A DNA stretch of 64,000 nucleotides from Parabacteroides sp900760525 (GCF_049860805.1 NZ_CP187555.1:2480001-2544000), one strand, 5' to 3'; positions 28,251 through 38,851 are shown, counted from the stretch's first letter. The notes: generated from the sequence alone by a model not told the origin. Program-made: numbers and translations.

Positions 28251-29744
28251 ATGGCAGTTTACTTAAACGATGTATCAAGAACATTCGGTGAATACTTGCT
28301 TATTCCCGGTTTAACCACCAAACAATGTGTGCCAACCAACGTTTCGCTGAAAACTCCGCTTGTGAAACACAAAGTGGGCGAAAAGCCAGCGATCGAGTTA
28401 AACATTCCTTTCGTTTCAGCGATCATGCAATCTGTGTCCGGTCCCAAGTTGGCCATCGAACTGGCCCGCAACGGTGGACTGTCTTTCATCTTCGGTTCAC
28501 AACCTATCGACAGCCAGGCTGAAATGGTTCGGAGAGTAAAAAAGTTCAAAGCCGGATTCGTAATCAGCGACTCCAATCTGACTCCCGAAAATACGCTGGC
28601 AGATGTAATCGCTCTGGTACAGCGCACCGAACACTCTACGATCGGTGTGACGGACGACGGTACTCCTAACGGTAAATTGCTGGGAATGGTGACCAGCCGC
28701 GACTATCGTGCGGAAAAGGATTCTCCCGACAAGAAGGTGAAAGAATTCATGACTCCGTTCTCCAAACTGATCGTCGGCGAACTGGGCATGACGTTGAGTG
28801 AAGCCAACCAGATCATCTGGGATCACAAACTGAATACGTTGCCGATCATCGACAAGGAGCAGAACTTGCAATATTTCGTCTTCCGCAAAGACTACGACAG
28901 CCACCGCGACAATCCGAAAGAGTTGTCCGGCAGCGATAAGAAACTGCTTGTAGGAGCCGGAATCAACACACGCGACTATATGGAACGTGTTCCTGCGTTG
29001 GTTGAAGCGGGTGTCGATGTCTTGTGCATCGACTCGTCCGACGGCTATTCCGAATGGCAGCAGGAAACTCTGCAATGGATCAAGAAAAACTATGGTGACA
29101 AGGTGCTGGTCGGTGCCGGCAATGTTGTCGACAAGGAAGGTTTCGACTACTTGGTCGAAGCCGGAGCTGATTTCATCAAGGTGGGTATCGGTGGCGGTTC
29201 CATCTGTATCACCCGCGAACAGAAAGGTATCGGCCGCGGACAGGCAACAGCGTTGATCGACGTGGCACAGGCACGCGACGAATATATGAAAAAGACAGGT
29301 ATTTATGTGCCTATTTGCAGCGACGGCGGCTTGGTACATGACTATCACATGGTTCTTGCTTTAGCGATGGGTGCGGACTTCCTGATGATGGGACGTTATT
29401 TCGCCCGTTTCGACGAATCTCCTACAAAGAAGATGAAGATCGGTAACAACTTCGTGAAAGAATACTGGGGTGAAGGCTCGAACCGCGCCAAGAACTGGCA
29501 GCGTTACGATATGGGCGGCAGCGAAGCGCTTAAGTTCGAAGAGGGCGTCGACAGCTATGTTCCCTATGCCGGTAAGATGAAAGACAACCTCAACCTCACA
29601 TTAGGCAAAATAATCGCCACGATGTGCAGTTGCGGAGCTATCACCATCCCCGATCTGCAAAAGAACGCCAAAATCACACTGGTCTCTTCAACCAGTATCG
29701 TGGAAGGCGGTGCGCATGATGTGATTTTGAAGGAGCAGAACTAA
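28251..29744 (+). CDS. guaB: Inosine-5'-monophosphate dehydrogenase
   Basis: A 497-residue enzyme of guanine nucleotide synthesis, oxidising IMP to XMP with NAD+. Two CBS domains interrupt the barrel (about 105-220: STIGVTDDGTPNGKLLGMVTSRDY, LNTLPIIDKEQNL). The catalytic loop GGGSICITREQKG carries the nucleophilic Cys at about 319, followed by ICSDGGL and the MMGRYFARFDESP phosphate region. Length and order match bacterial IMPDH. The gene stands alone and ends in a strong intrinsic terminator. Confidence 0.95.
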   Translation: MAVYLNDVSRTFGEYLLIPGLTTKQCVPTNVSLKTPLVKHKVGEKPAIELNIPFVSAIMQSVSGPKLAIELARNGGLSFIFGSQPIDSQAEMVRRVKKFKAGFVISDSNLTPENTLADVIALVQRTEHSTIGVTDDGTPNGKLLGMVTSRDYRAEKDSPDKKVKEFMTPFSKLIVGELGMTLSEANQIIWDHKLNTLPIIDKEQNLQYFVFRKDYDSHRDNPKELSGSDKKLLVGAGINTRDYMERVPALVEAGVDVLCIDSSDGYSEWQQETLQWIKKNYGDKVLVGAGNVVDKEGFDYLVEAGADFIKVGIGGGSICITREQKGIGRGQATALIDVAQARDEYMKKTGIYVPICSDGGLVHDYHMVLALAMGADFLMMGRYFARFDESPTKKMKIGNNFVKEYWGEGSNRAKNWQRYDMGGSEALKFEEGVDSYVPYAGKMKDNLNLTLGKIIATMCSCGAITIPDLQKNAKITLVSSTSIVEGGAHDVILKEQN

Positions 29745-29764
29745 CAGAAAATCACACTTAACAC

Positions 29765-29803
29765 AAAACCCTATGCATTACGGAAGCGAATGCATAGGGT
29801 TTT
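29765..29803 (+). terminator. Intrinsic terminator after guaB
   Basis: A perfect 15-bp stem, 29765-29779 (ending CCCTATGCATT) with 29789-29803 (AATGCATAGGGTTTT), has a 9-base loop and a T run. Confidence 0.8.
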
Positions 29804-29856
29804 CTATCCTAACCCATAGGGTTACCACCCGTAAAGCATAACTTTATTTTTCCATC

Positions 29857-30852
29857 CTATTTGCCGGCAGGAAGTCTATCTACCACCATTGGACGCACAA
29901 GGTTGCCACCTATCGAAACAAGGCCGTCTTTGACCGACATATCCACAACAAACGAATTGCGGGGATGTATCTCCGACTCGCTCTTATGCGCATGGAAGAC
30001 ATAACGCATCTTGCCATCCCGATCCACAAAAGGAGCACCATGGCCGACACCGACCAAGCCATCATACCTATGCAATACCGGATTGCCTTCGTACTTTTTC
30101 CACGGGCCGAAAGGTGAATCGGAGGTGGCAAAACCGACAGCATAATCCTGGCTTGTATAGCCGTTTGCCGAATAAACCAAGTAGTAAACACCATCCTGTT
30201 TCAAGACAGAGGGGCCTTCCACGACTTTGGGGAGAACCAATTCCCACGGTTCTTCGGCTTTGAAGCATTGCGTCAGGGTCTCTTCCTTTATCTCTTTCAA
30301 GTTTTCTTTCAGCTCTGCACACCAAATGACATTGCCGTCATTGAAGCGAACGAAATAGAGATAGGCCTTCCCGTCTTCATCAAAAAAGACAGAGGTATCA
30401 ATGCTCTTTTCCTCGCGGATCGGCTTATGTTCGTCCTGCTTGAACGGTCCTAAAGGAGAGTCTGCCGTAGCGACACAGATATGCTCTTCCGTCGAATAGA
30501 ACATATAGAACTTCTTCTCTTTTTCGACATAATAGACTTCCGGCGCCCAGAACATCGACTCACCGTACGAATTCGTATGGCTAAGCGACAAAGCCGAAGC
30601 CCGCTCCCAATGTTCGAGGTCTTTGGAATAATAGACATCAAATCCGGTCCCGACATTCGTCCCGTAAATATAATACAGGCTGTCGTGCACCAAGACATAA
30701 GGATCTGCCAGCGGAACCGTTTGCGACAAAACGGTTATCGGCTTTTCCTCCTCCGTTCCTCCCTCTTCCTTTTTGTCAGACCCGGAATCCGAACAACTCA
30801 TGCAAAAGCAAAGGGAGAGTGAAAACAACAATACAAACCATTTCTTATTCAT
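29857..30852 (-). CDS. Glycoside hydrolase family 43 lipoprotein
   Basis: A 331-residue lipoprotein (signal ending CFCMSCSDSG). The five-bladed GH43 propeller is recognisable: catalytic base Asp in VPLADPYVLVHDSLYYIYG, the APEVYYV strand, and the general acid Glu in VVEGPSVLKQDGVYYLVYSANG (about 215). GH43 enzymes cleave arabinan or xylan side chains and backbones. It follows a second GH43 gene by 17 bases at the end of the sigma-FecR-SusCD locus, which points to arabinose- or xylose-containing plant glycans. Confidence 0.9.
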   Translation of the reverse strand: MNKKWFVLLFSLSLCFCMSCSDSGSDKKEEGGTEEEKPITVLSQTVPLADPYVLVHDSLYYIYGTNVGTGFDVYYSKDLEHWERASALSLSHTNSYGESMFWAPEVYYVEKEKKFYMFYSTEEHICVATADSPLGPFKQDEHKPIREEKSIDTSVFFDEDGKAYLYFVRFNDGNVIWCAELKENLKEIKEETLTQCFKAEEPWELVLPKVVEGPSVLKQDGVYYLVYSANGYTSQDYAVGFATSDSPFGPWKKYEGNPVLHRYDGLVGVGHGAPFVDRDGKMRYVFHAHKSESEIHPRNSFVVDMSVKDGLVSIGGNLVRPMVVDRLPAGK

Positions 30853-30869
30853 GACTATACATTTAATTA

Positions 30870-31931
30870 TTATTTAATGACCGGACGGAACGCACCGTAA
30901 GAAGGTTCCAACTTATCTACATAAGGCCATCCTTCTGCATCCCACAAGATACGGTCTAACAACACCTGCCGTTGTGCGTCCAAGCGTTCCAGTTCAAAGG
31001 CGTGATAAAGCATCCATGTGTTCTTTTCATCATCTTCGAGAAGAGTGGAGTTGTGGCCGGTACCGACAAAACGGTCGTTCTTATGAAGGATAACTTCATG
31101 CTTGTTGTCCAACATCTGCCCACCCTGTTTATCGACATACGGGCCGAAGAGCTCTTTCGAACGTCCCACAACGGTCGTATAGGTGCTCTTCTGTCCTTCG
31201 CAACAGGAACCGATGGAGCCGATCAGGTAGTAGTAACCGTTGCGTTTCCAAAGATTGATCCCTTCGTAAGCGTTGCCGGCGATCTGACGCTTGGTGTCGA
31301 GCTTAGGCGTGATCGTCACATCATCCGTCACATCCAGTTCCATGATGTAGATGCCGAAAAAGCTGCCCCAAAGCATATAATACTTGCCGTCCTCCTCGTA
31401 GAAATACTGGTCGATGGAGTTCTCCACATTCACTTCGCGACTGTCGAACACTTTACCTTTCGGCGTGAACGGTCCTTCGGGAGAATCAGAAACGGCATAA
31501 CCGATGGTGCTGACCCAGTGATTGCCCCATTGTGCCAACGAATAGAAGAGCACATATTTGCCTTTCACATAGCGGATTTCCGGCGCCCAAAGATGGGCAC
31601 GTTCCTTGACATCCTTGTTATCCGGCAAGAAGTCCGGGCGTGTTTCTTCGGTGAAAGCCGTCCCGATCTCTTCCCATTCCACCATATCTTTCGATTTGAA
31701 AATCGGAAGGTTACGGATATCTTCGGTCGCATACAAATAATAATAACCGTCTTTTGCCCGCATGGCTGTCGGGTCGGGTGCGGCAATCCGTATCACCGGG
31801 TTGTGATAAGCGAGTTGCGAATCATCGACTTCCGGAACATCCTGTTTACCCGAATTTCCGTCATTACCACTCCCACCGCACGCCGTACAGCAGACAGCAC
31901 AAGAGAGCATCAAAAAATCTTTTACATTCAT
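30870..31931 (-). CDS. Glycoside hydrolase family 43 lipoprotein (arabinanase/xylosidase type)
   Basis: A 353-residue lipoprotein (signal ending VCCTACGGSG). GH43 landmarks: IAAPDPTAMRAKDGYYYLYAT with the catalytic Asp, HLWAPEIRYVKGKYVLFYS, SIDQYFYEEDGKYYMLW, and the acid Glu in AYEGINLWKRNGYYYLIG (about 225). It is likely an endo-arabinanase or exo-acting arabinosidase on the cell surface or in the periplasm. A minus-strand -7 box at 31966-31973 may allow expression apart from SusCD. Confidence 0.9.
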   Translation of the reverse strand: MNVKDFLMLSCAVCCTACGGSGNDGNSGKQDVPEVDDSQLAYHNPVIRIAAPDPTAMRAKDGYYYLYATEDIRNLPIFKSKDMVEWEEIGTAFTEETRPDFLPDNKDVKERAHLWAPEIRYVKGKYVLFYSLAQWGNHWVSTIGYAVSDSPEGPFTPKGKVFDSREVNVENSIDQYFYEEDGKYYMLWGSFFGIYIMELDVTDDVTITPKLDTKRQIAGNAYEGINLWKRNGYYYLIGSIGSCCEGQKSTYTTVVGRSKELFGPYVDKQGGQMLDNKHEVILHKNDRFVGTGHNSTLLEDDEKNTWMLYHAFELERLDAQRQVLLDRILWDAEGWPYVDKLEPSYGAFRPVIK

Positions 31932-31956
31932 TGTTTTCTATCTATTTTAATCAAAA

Positions 31957-32005
31957 AAGCTGTTACAAAAGTACGAATCAAAAACATAAACTTTTGTAAC
32001 AGCTT
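31957..32005 (-). terminator. Intrinsic terminator after SusD, holding a GH43 promoter box
   Basis: AAGCTGTTACAAAAG at 31957-31971 pairs perfectly with CTTTTGTAACAGCTT at 31991-32005. Read on the minus strand the stem is followed by a T run. The left arm overlaps CAAAAGTA at 31966-31973, a minus-strand TACTTTTG -7 box 35 bases upstream of the GH43 start. Confidence 0.75.
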
Positions 32006-32022
32006 CTTTTTTTAGCGAATCA

Positions 32023-33864
32023 TTACTTCCAACCCGGATTCTGTTCCATATTCGGGTTCATCTGCGTTTCGTTATACGGGATCGGATACAACCAGTAATG
32101 GTCTCCGCCCCAAGCATAATGATAAGTGGCCTGTCCCCAAACCTGGCGCAGCCCGTTCACCACCTGCTTGCCATTGTCGTCGTATGTGGCAAACTTCTTG
32201 TCCTTCCAAGTCTTCCAACGAAGTTCATCGAAGTAAATCAGGTCTTCACCAAGCAATTCCCAATACCGTTCGTTCCGGATGCGTTCGCGCATATCTGCCT
32301 GTCCCGCCACGGTCGTCGGAGCATTGGAGTTGAGCAGTTGGGCACCGGCACGGGCACGCACCTGATTGACAACAGCGACCGCTTCGTCCGTCTTGCCCTG
32401 TTCGTTCAATGCCTCGGCGAGGTTCAGCAGGACATCGGCATACCGGATTTTCGGCATATCGATACCGGTTCCTTTTTGGTTCCCTTCGCCAACACCTTCC
32501 GTCACGAATTTGCGGTTCAGATAATAGAACATCGCCTGCGTATCAGTTTGCAAATCTTGCCCCACACGGGTAATCGATCCATCCGCATTGGTCGTCTCAG
32601 CCCACTTGTTACGGTAAGGATAGCGATTTGTAAAGTAGTTATCAGAACCTCCATCACCTCCTAAATAAGTAGCATACGGCGTAATGACACTCATTTCCAA
32701 ACGAGGATCACGCTGATCGTAAGCCTTGCGTATGCGAGCTTCGTTGCCGTTCGGCAGATAATAATCCATATTGGCACCCTGTTCTTTCGCGTTGGCAATT
32801 TCTGATTCAGTCAGGTTATCGCGCAGGAAGAAGACACGGCGTTCGTTGACCGTCAGCTTATAATACTCGGGAATGACCTTCGACCAGTCGAACTTGCTAC
32901 CGTCCGCACATTCGTAGGTATCGACGAAATCCGGATTGACCAAATAGTTATTCCACATGGAGCCATAGGTACAACGGTTACCAAACCCCCGATTCTTAGA
33001 GTTCCAATAACCATCCTCTTCGATACACTGGACGGAGAAAATCATCTCATCACATTGCTCGTTGGCTTCCTTGAACAACTTTTTATAAGCATCCGCGCCG
33101 GAAGTGAACAGGCGATAACCACAATCACCGACCTTTTTGAAATCGGCTTCGGCAGATGCCCAGTTTTCCAACCACAGGTAGATCTTGCCTCTAAGTGCAT
33201 AAGCTGCCCCTTTCGTAATGTGGCCGTAATCATTGTCGCCGCTGTTGTATTTGTCCGGCAAGTTAGGCTCGTTGATGCAATCGGTCAAATCCTTAACCAG
33301 TTCATTCCAGAGATCCGTCATGGGAAGACGGCTACCCTTCGCTTCATCAATGTCCTTAATCGGCTCCGTGTAATAGGGTACACCGCCGAACAGCAAGTTC
33401 AATTCATAATACCAATAGCTACGAAGGAATTTGGCTTCTGCGATCAGACGTGCTTTCTTCGCTTCCGGAAGGCCAACCACGTCCGGCATATTGGCAATCA
33501 CGTCATTGCAACGGATGATAAACTTATAATTGTCATGCCAAATCCAACTCGGTCCGTCTCCGGAAGTCGTCTGATTGCCAAACAACATACCGAAGTTACG
33601 CCAGTTCGCATCGCGGTCCATCGTTGCCGAGAAGCAATCGAACCACATATTGTAATTATCATTATACAAATGGTTCAATCCATTATAGAGACCGGTCACG
33701 GTCTGTTCGGCCATCGTGGCATCCGCCCAAACCTCTCCTTCGCTCGGCTGATTTTTCGGAGTCAAATCCATATCCACACAACCGGTCAGGAACAAACCAG
33801 ACAAAACTGTTGCTGAAAAAAGTTTTGTCGTGTTTTTTATAATTCCAAAATTATTCTTGTTCAT
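32023..33864 (-). CDS. SusD/RagB-family surface lipoprotein of the GH43 locus
   Basis: A 613-residue lipoprotein (signal ending SGLFLTGCVDMD). SusD landmarks: EAKFLRSYWYYELNLLFGGVPYY near residue 160 and YADVLLNLAEALNEQGKTDEAVAVVNQVRAR near 500, then ERYWELLGEDLIYFDELRWKTW. It should bind the glycan at the surface and close over the SusC channel, whose stop codon lies 19 bases upstream. It ends at a strong intrinsic terminator. Confidence 0.95.
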   Translation of the reverse strand: MNKNNFGIIKNTTKLFSATVLSGLFLTGCVDMDLTPKNQPSEGEVWADATMAEQTVTGLYNGLNHLYNDNYNMWFDCFSATMDRDANWRNFGMLFGNQTTSGDGPSWIWHDNYKFIIRCNDVIANMPDVVGLPEAKKARLIAEAKFLRSYWYYELNLLFGGVPYYTEPIKDIDEAKGSRLPMTDLWNELVKDLTDCINEPNLPDKYNSGDNDYGHITKGAAYALRGKIYLWLENWASAEADFKKVGDCGYRLFTSGADAYKKLFKEANEQCDEMIFSVQCIEEDGYWNSKNRGFGNRCTYGSMWNNYLVNPDFVDTYECADGSKFDWSKVIPEYYKLTVNERRVFFLRDNLTESEIANAKEQGANMDYYLPNGNEARIRKAYDQRDPRLEMSVITPYATYLGGDGGSDNYFTNRYPYRNKWAETTNADGSITRVGQDLQTDTQAMFYYLNRKFVTEGVGEGNQKGTGIDMPKIRYADVLLNLAEALNEQGKTDEAVAVVNQVRARAGAQLLNSNAPTTVAGQADMRERIRNERYWELLGEDLIYFDELRWKTWKDKKFATYDDNGKQVVNGLRQVWGQATYHYAWGGDHYWLYPIPYNETQMNPNMEQNPGWK

Positions 33865-33883
33865 ACTTTTTTCACAATTTAAA

Positions 33884-36800
33884 TTAGAATGTCACATTAA
33901 CACCGACCGTATATTGGCGGATCGGCAGATAACCGTCGCCGGCCATACGTTCCGGATCGCTTCCTTCGAATTTCGTGATCGTCAGCAAGTTTTCGCCGGA
34001 CAGATAAACACGCGCATTCTGAATGAAGGCCACTTTCATCCACTCTTTCGGGAAAGTGTATCCGATCGTCAGGTTTTTCAGCTTCATGTAGTTACCATTC
34101 TTCAGATGCCAAGAGCTGGTAGCACTTGCCTGGCCGCTGTTCTGATAACCGACAAGACGCGGTGTTTCGGAGTAAATGTTCGTACGCGGATCACTCGGAT
34201 TTTCAGGATCGAAGAAATAGTGGTCATAAGCGATGTCGTAGCCGAGACCATATCCGTGCGTGACACTGACGCTGTTTTGTGTCTGTTTGTAATAATCAAT
34301 CTTGAATCCGGCTGCACCTGCCCAGTTCATCGACAGGTCGAAACCTTTCCATGTCATGCTTGCCTGCAAGCCGAAGTAGTATTTCGGTCTCCAAGAAACC
34401 CCTTGAAAATCTCTGTCATCGTCATTACCATAAATACCGTCTCCGTTATAGTCGGCATAAATCATATCACCATACCAAATCTTATCCTTGCCGATCGCTT
34501 GGTTCGGGTAAAACTTGTACCCGGCATCAAACATCGCCTGCAACCATTTCATATCAGCCTCGGTACGGATCATACCGTCTTTCGGTCCACCATTGACATT
34601 CACCGTCCCATCGCCATTGAAATAAGAACCATTACCTTTATAGGGGTTCATCATGTAGTATTCATTCATTTCATGGCCTTCCACGATCAAGTTAGACCAA
34701 CCATTCGCCACTGTCCCGACATTCTGGTACCACACTTTGTTGCCGTTGGCATCCGTACGCCATTCGCGAACCAGTTCCCCTTTGTATTTCGTCACTTTAT
34801 TTTTGTTATAAGTGAAGTTTCCGGAAACCGAGTAAGAGACATCTCCAACACGGTCATTCCAGCCCAAGGTAATTTCAATCCCTTTGTTGTTGACACCTGC
34901 CAGATTCTGAAGCGGAGAAGTAAACTGGTTCAGAGATTCCGGGAGCGTCGGACGATACAAGATACCATCCGTCTTCTTGTCATATACTTCGATCGTTCCG
35001 TTCAAACGATTGTTCAAGACACCAAAATCAAGACCGATGTTGGTAATAGCCGTCTCCTCCCATTCCAAAGCATAATTGGAGAAAGTCGTCATGGCCAAAC
35101 CATTGGTTTTATTGCCGTTGAAGGCATAGTTGTAACCGGAACCGTAAAGCGCCTGCCACTCGTAGTTGCCGATAGAGTTATTACCCAGTTTACCCCAAGA
35201 TGCACGCAACTTCAAATTGCTCAACCAATCCACGTCTTTCATGAATTCCTCTTCAGAAATACGCCAACCGGCAGAGAAAGAGGGGAACAATCCCCAACGG
35301 GAATCGGGGGAGAAACGGGAAGAACCGTCATAACGCATATTCATTTCGAACAAGTAACGGTTGTCAAACGCATAATTGATACGGCCGAACCAAGAACGGG
35401 AAGAATATTCGTATGAAGCCCCCTTGATGTAATAAGGATCCGTCATTGCATTGAAGTCCGTCAAATTAATGCTTGACATACCTTCCTTGCAGATATCCAC
35501 TTCGTCTCCCCAGTTACGCGATTCTTCATAACCGACCAATGCGCCCACATCATGCTTTCCGTAAGTATGCGCCCAACTTACCAACATATTGGTTTTCCAG
35601 TACTTTTCACGTCTTTCCCAGTCATACACCTTATAAGTAGCCATATCCGTAGAGGTCGGAGGCGTGTTCAAGGTCATCGCGCGATTGAAGCTGTACTGTT
35701 CTTTATAATCAGACGGTTGCCATCTGTGGTGGTTCGTAAACTGGTCATAATAGAAGTTGGCCGTAAACTTGAAGTCTTTCAAGAACTTCACTTCCAGATA
35801 GGGATTCACAAAATATTTGTTCTGCTTGTAGTAACCATACGAGTTACTCATGTTCAGCAACGGGTTTCCAGCCTGTCCATCTTCTTCGTTGGTTTCGATT
35901 CCACCATATTTACCGTCATAATAAGGATAAACACCGGGAGTCACCTTCTGCATATTCAGCCCCCACATATCCCCCAGGTTATTACGATCCTGGTCGGCAT
36001 TATATCCCCAAGCACGCATTCCAACGGTCAGGAAATCGGTCACTCTCGACTCTATATCGCTCCGCAGGTAATATTTCTTTACGCCCGATTCGATGACCAA
36101 ACCCGGATTGTTCAGGTAAGTACCCGAAATCGCATAACTGGTACGCTTTTCCGCACCGGTCAGGCTGATGGTATGTTCCTGCATCCATTTCGGATCATAA
36201 ACAACGTCATACCAGTCCGTATTAGGATGCGTCACATAATTCGGTATGCCGGCGGCATTCGTCGCGTTCGGGTTATTGGCTGCTTCACGCCATTCGTTGA
36301 TGGTCGACTGGGAGAACTTGGCAGCCTGGTTTGTATTGAGATACCCTTCGTTGACAAACTCCATATAATCCGCATAGTCCGTTACCTGACGAATCAGCTT
36401 GGCCGGAGTCTGATAGGAGAACTTACCCGAGTAGGTCACGTTGATCTTTCCATCCGAACCACGTTTCGTCGTCACCAGGATTACCCCATTGGCACCTCTG
36501 TTACCGTAGATGGCACAAGAGGCGGCATCTTTCAGGATGGAGATCGAAGCCACATCGTTCGGGTTCACTTCATTGAGACTCATTTCCATTCCGTCTACAA
36601 GGATCAGCGGACCGGCATCATTCATCGTACCCACACCACGGATCAGGATAGAAGACCCTTCGGCATTCGGCTGGCTACTGGTGTTCATCACATTGACACC
36701 GGCTGCCATACCTGACAACGATGCTGCAATCGTGGTAACAGGACGGTTCAATTTCTCATCCGTAAAATTGAGGCTGGCTACAGATCCGGTCAAATTCACC

Positions 36801-37496
36801 TTCTTCTGGGCAGCATAACCGACAACGACAATTTCTTCGAGAGCTTGCGTATCATCTTTCAACACGATTTCAAAAACTCCTTTATTACCTACAGCAACCT
36901 CTTGGGCCACATAGCCGATATAGGAGATCGAAAGTTTTGAATTGTCAGCTACGTTTTCCAGAGTAAATTTCCCGTCCATATCGGTTATTGTCCCATTGGT
37001 AGTGCCTTTTACCGAAACATTCGCACCGATAACCGGTTCACCATTGACATCCCGGACAACTCCAGTGATAATCTTCCCTTGTTGGAGAACATCGGTTTCT
37101 TTGACTGTAATAATAATGTTTTTATTAGAAATCTTATAACTACAATTCGGGAGAATTGTAGTCAGTATATCTGATATACTGACTACAATTCGGGAGAATT
37201 GTAGTCAGTATATCTGATATACTGAGATCCTCAGCATTCAAAGTGACACGTTTGTCCACGTCTATTATTTCGTCATTATAAAAGAACGTAAACTCACTGG
37301 AATTTTCAATTTTCTTTAAAACCTCCTTGACTGTTGAGTTTTTCATATTGAGACTAATCCGGACAGTCTGAGAATAAGACTCGGTAGCAGAAAGCCCAGT
37401 TAGCATGACAGTTAACATAAACAGGGCTAATTTTATCACCCTGATTTCTTTTTGGATAAAAGAATACAAAAGATCCTTTCGGTTAAAATAAATCAT
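33884..37496 (-). CDS. SusC-family TonB-dependent transporter with STN domain, frame broken by a 43-bp tandem duplication
   Basis: The 5' part (37496-37140) encodes a signal peptide and an STN domain (VRISLNMKNSTVKEVLKKIE to LSISDILTTILPNC), then stops at a TAG inside the second copy of a 43-bp direct duplication (37139-37224). The 3' part is open from about 37139 to 33884: CarboxypepD_reg-like domain (GEPVIGANVSVKGTTNGTI), plug (EEIVVVGYAAQKKVNLTGSV) and barrel ending VGVNVTF. Deleting one copy joins them without a gap, reading NCSYKISNKNIIITVKETDV, which is normal STN-end sequence. The full protein would be about 1190 residues. The STN domain should contact FecR (37669-38694). As given, the gene can only make the 118-residue STN fragment. 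Confidence 0.88.
37139..37225 (-). repeat. Perfect 43-bp tandem duplication with two palindromes per unit
   Basis: Copies are 37139-37181 and 37182-37224. On the coding strand each unit holds CAGTATATC-a-GATATACTG (9-bp arms) and CTACAATTC-tccc-GAATTGTAG (9-bp arms), one base apart. 43 is 1 modulo 3, so one extra copy shifts the frame. The unit carries a TAG in the shifted frame. Confidence 0.95.
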
Positions 37497-37668
37497 ATTC
37501 TACATAGATTTTCAGTTAAACTTTACCGCCGGAAACAAATACCGGACGATAGGTTAATTAATATTTTCGACAGACGAATACCAGATATCTGCACACATCT
37601 GCCTTTTTGCTCTCACGATAACATCATTTGTTTTTTCCCATAAGCAATTTGTTTTAAACGTTAAACAT

Positions 37669-38694
37669 CTATTCCAAAGGGGTTATATACAGTTTATTTC
37701 CCTTTATCTCATACTTGACCGGAACAATCTGGCTCATTGCCTCCATCACCTCTTCGATGCTCTCCTGCCGGATCGTGAAAGAAAGGCGAGTGGAAGCGGC
37801 AAACTGCTTCGGGCATTCGATATCCATATTATAGCGTCCCTCCATACTGATCAGGATATCAGACAGGCAGTCGTTGTCAAACACCAGGCGGTCCTTGATC
37901 CAGTCGGCATACAAACCGACTTTCGCTTCTTCGACAGAGGCGATCTGATCCGACTTGCGGTATCTGAACAGTTCATTCGGTTTCAAGTAAACCGGATCTT
38001 TCAAAGCTTTTCCCGATATCTTCACACTGCCGTTCAGCAAAGCGGTCTCTACAAATTCACCGGAAGAATAGCTATCGAGGTCGAAGCAAGTACCCAAGAC
38101 CTCCACATCTATCTCTCCCGCCTGTACGACAAAAGGTTTTTTCGCATCTTTCGCCACTTCGAAATAGGCTTCTCCTTCCAAAGAGACTAACCGCCTGTCA
38201 TCGGCAAACTGATTCGGATAAGTCAGTTTGGTTGCTGAATTCAGCCAGACAACCGATCCGTCCGGCAGTGTAAACCGGCCTTTGCTTCCTTTCGCCGTTA
38301 TCAGCTGATTCTGCACTATGACATCGGGAGCGGAATGCTCCCTCCTACTTCCGATACCGTAGCCTATTCCCAACAAAAGCAGCAACACGGCCGCTATCCG
38401 TGTCCAACGCAAAACGACCGATAATGTTTTTTTCTTCGTACGCGATTCTCTTCCCATCCGGTCTTGCTCCAGCAAGATACGGTCTTTCAGTCTTCCCAAA
38501 GCGACATCGACCTCCAACTCATTTCCGGCAGCGACATTACAAGACAGCCACAGGTCGCGGGTTGCAGTAAAATCATCCCGGTTGCCATCCGATTGTTTCA
38601 GCCACCGGAGCAATAACATCTTCTCTTCCAGTTCAGCCGTACCATCCAGATAGCGGATTATGATTTCGTTGATATCGCTTGTTCTTTCTTCCAT
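37669..38694 (-). CDS. FecR-family anti-sigma factor
   Basis: From ATG 38694 the product has 341 residues (the open frame extends to 38790, but MEERTSDINEIIIRYLDG is the normal family start). A short cytoplasmic N-terminal region binds the sigma factor, a single membrane helix (RIAAVLLLLLGIGYGIG, about 90-108) follows, then the periplasmic FecR domain (LPDGSVVWLNSATKLTYP, LEGEAYFEVAKDAKKPF) and a C-terminal STN-like segment (LSFTIRQESIEEVMEAMS). It relays transport status of the SusC STN domain to the ECF sigma factor at 38946-39530. Confidence 0.92.
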   Translation of the reverse strand: MEERTSDINEIIIRYLDGTAELEEKMLLLRWLKQSDGNRDDFTATRDLWLSCNVAAGNELEVDVALGRLKDRILLEQDRMGRESRTKKKTLSVVLRWTRIAAVLLLLLGIGYGIGSRREHSAPDVIVQNQLITAKGSKGRFTLPDGSVVWLNSATKLTYPNQFADDRRLVSLEGEAYFEVAKDAKKPFVVQAGEIDVEVLGTCFDLDSYSSGEFVETALLNGSVKISGKALKDPVYLKPNELFRYRKSDQIASVEEAKVGLYADWIKDRLVFDNDCLSDILISMEGRYNMDIECPKQFAASTRLSFTIRQESIEEVMEAMSQIVPVKYEIKGNKLYITPLE

Positions 38695-38851
38695 TACAGA
38701 TACGTTTATTAATAATACAAGAAAAGATGTTTTTACCCTACCTTCTCCCGTAAAAAATTTCTTTTCCCCAAAAGAATAATTGCCCGGCATGTGTAACTCG
38801 CTAACCCACCGGATGCTTTTTTCTCACGATTCTCAAAGCCATGAGAAAAAA

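Noticed and set aside
33830..35416. 528-codon open frame on the plus strand
   Set aside because: It lies entirely antisense to SusC, follows its codon pattern, and shows no domain or signal peptide.
37139..37225. Simple replication-slippage error as the whole explanation of the SusC duplication
   Set aside because: Not excluded for one locus, but a second STN-SusC has the same design at the same protein position with unrelated sequence.
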